The notes below the pieces were generated by a model that was given only the letters and a program-made list of their open reading frames with translations, did no database searches and had not been told where the DNA came from. Below, one piece after another: positions 4,867 through 5,109 of a stretch of DNA of 5,109 bases (position 1 is its first letter; the number at the start of each line of letters is the position of its first letter). A program made the translations under genes and the position numbers. The stretch covers positions 1 through 5,109 of the forward strand of contig JARDZQ010000174.1 in assembly GCA_029240775.1 (NCBI GenBank). The letters are read 5' to 3'. The stretch comes from Rubrobacteraceae bacterium. GTDB lineage: Bacteria; Actinomycetota; Rubrobacteria; Rubrobacterales; Rubrobacteraceae.

Positions 4867-5109
4867 TCAGGCATCTTCTCGGTCGGAGGCACCTGGTGCC
4901 CCTCCTCGCCCCATCTCGGGAGCGTCCGGGTCTTTCCTGTCGCCGGACTCCTGCTCGACGCCGGGGGCGTCCTTGGCCTGCGGGTCCTGCACCCGGGTGG
5001 GTTCCTCCCCCTTGCCTGCGTCCTCGCGGGCTGTGGTGCGGGCGGTCCGGTCCTCGGGGCTCGGCTTCTCCTCCCTGGCCTCGTCCGCGGCCCCGCCCTC
5101 TACCTCCCC
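4867..5109 (-). CDS. C-terminal tail of an unrecognised charged protein (start beyond window)
   Basis: An open minus-strand frame enters at the window end and runs for 80 residues to TGA at 4867-4869. Nearly all third codon positions are G or C, which marks this frame as coding rather than the antisense frames. The visible part is rich in Glu, Asp, Gly, Ala, Pro, Arg and Lys, has almost no hydrophobic residues and is surely disordered. It gives no hint of function: it could be the tail of a membrane or cell-envelope protein or of a nucleic-acid binder. It lies upstream of, and in the same direction as, the HTH/cold-shock gene, with 114 bases between that hold a separate promoter. Confidence 0.65.
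   Translation of the reverse strand, partial: GEVEGGAADEAREEKPSPEDRTARTTAREDAGKGEEPTRVQDPQAKDAPGVEQESGDRKDPDAPEMGRGGAPGASDREDA

Overview
The window is GC-rich, and its coding stretches use G or C at most third codon positions. Gene content and protein style suggest a deep-branching actinobacterium, most like Rubrobacter. This is a judgement from protein appearance only; no taxonomic marker is present. There are eight protein genes, two of them cut by the window ends, and no rRNA, tRNA, CRISPR array or insertion sequence that I can recognise.

Layout. At 1-636 (minus) lies most of a PrsW-type intramembrane protease, cut at its C-terminus. Diverging from it is a coupled pair on the plus strand: a flavin reductase-like protein (729-1223) and a RidA-family protein (1224-1691) whose ATG directly follows the stop of the first. 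A 413-base non-coding stretch follows. It contains a sequence at 1831-1986 that can fold on the plus strand into one long hairpin, then a promoter with a Fur/PerR-like palindrome on its -10 box, then a small CPYC glutaredoxin (2105-2356). That gene converges with an unrecognised 273-residue protein (2375-3196, minus); the two stop codons are the two feet of one hairpin. A histidine phosphatase (3296-3949, plus) diverges from the unknown gene and looks leaderless. It converges with a fusion of a helix-turn-helix and a cold-shock domain (4120-4752, minus). Upstream of that gene is the charged tail of another minus-strand protein (4867-5109).

How the parts relate. There is no single pathway. Several genes are housekeeping or stress functions: thiol-disulfide exchange, flavin reduction, removal of reactive enamine/imine metabolites, membrane proteolysis and a cold-shock-type nucleic-acid binder. 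Three promoters share the extended -10 box TG(T/G)TAGAAT. The most unusual items are the long hairpin at 1831-1986 and the HTH/cold-shock fusion.
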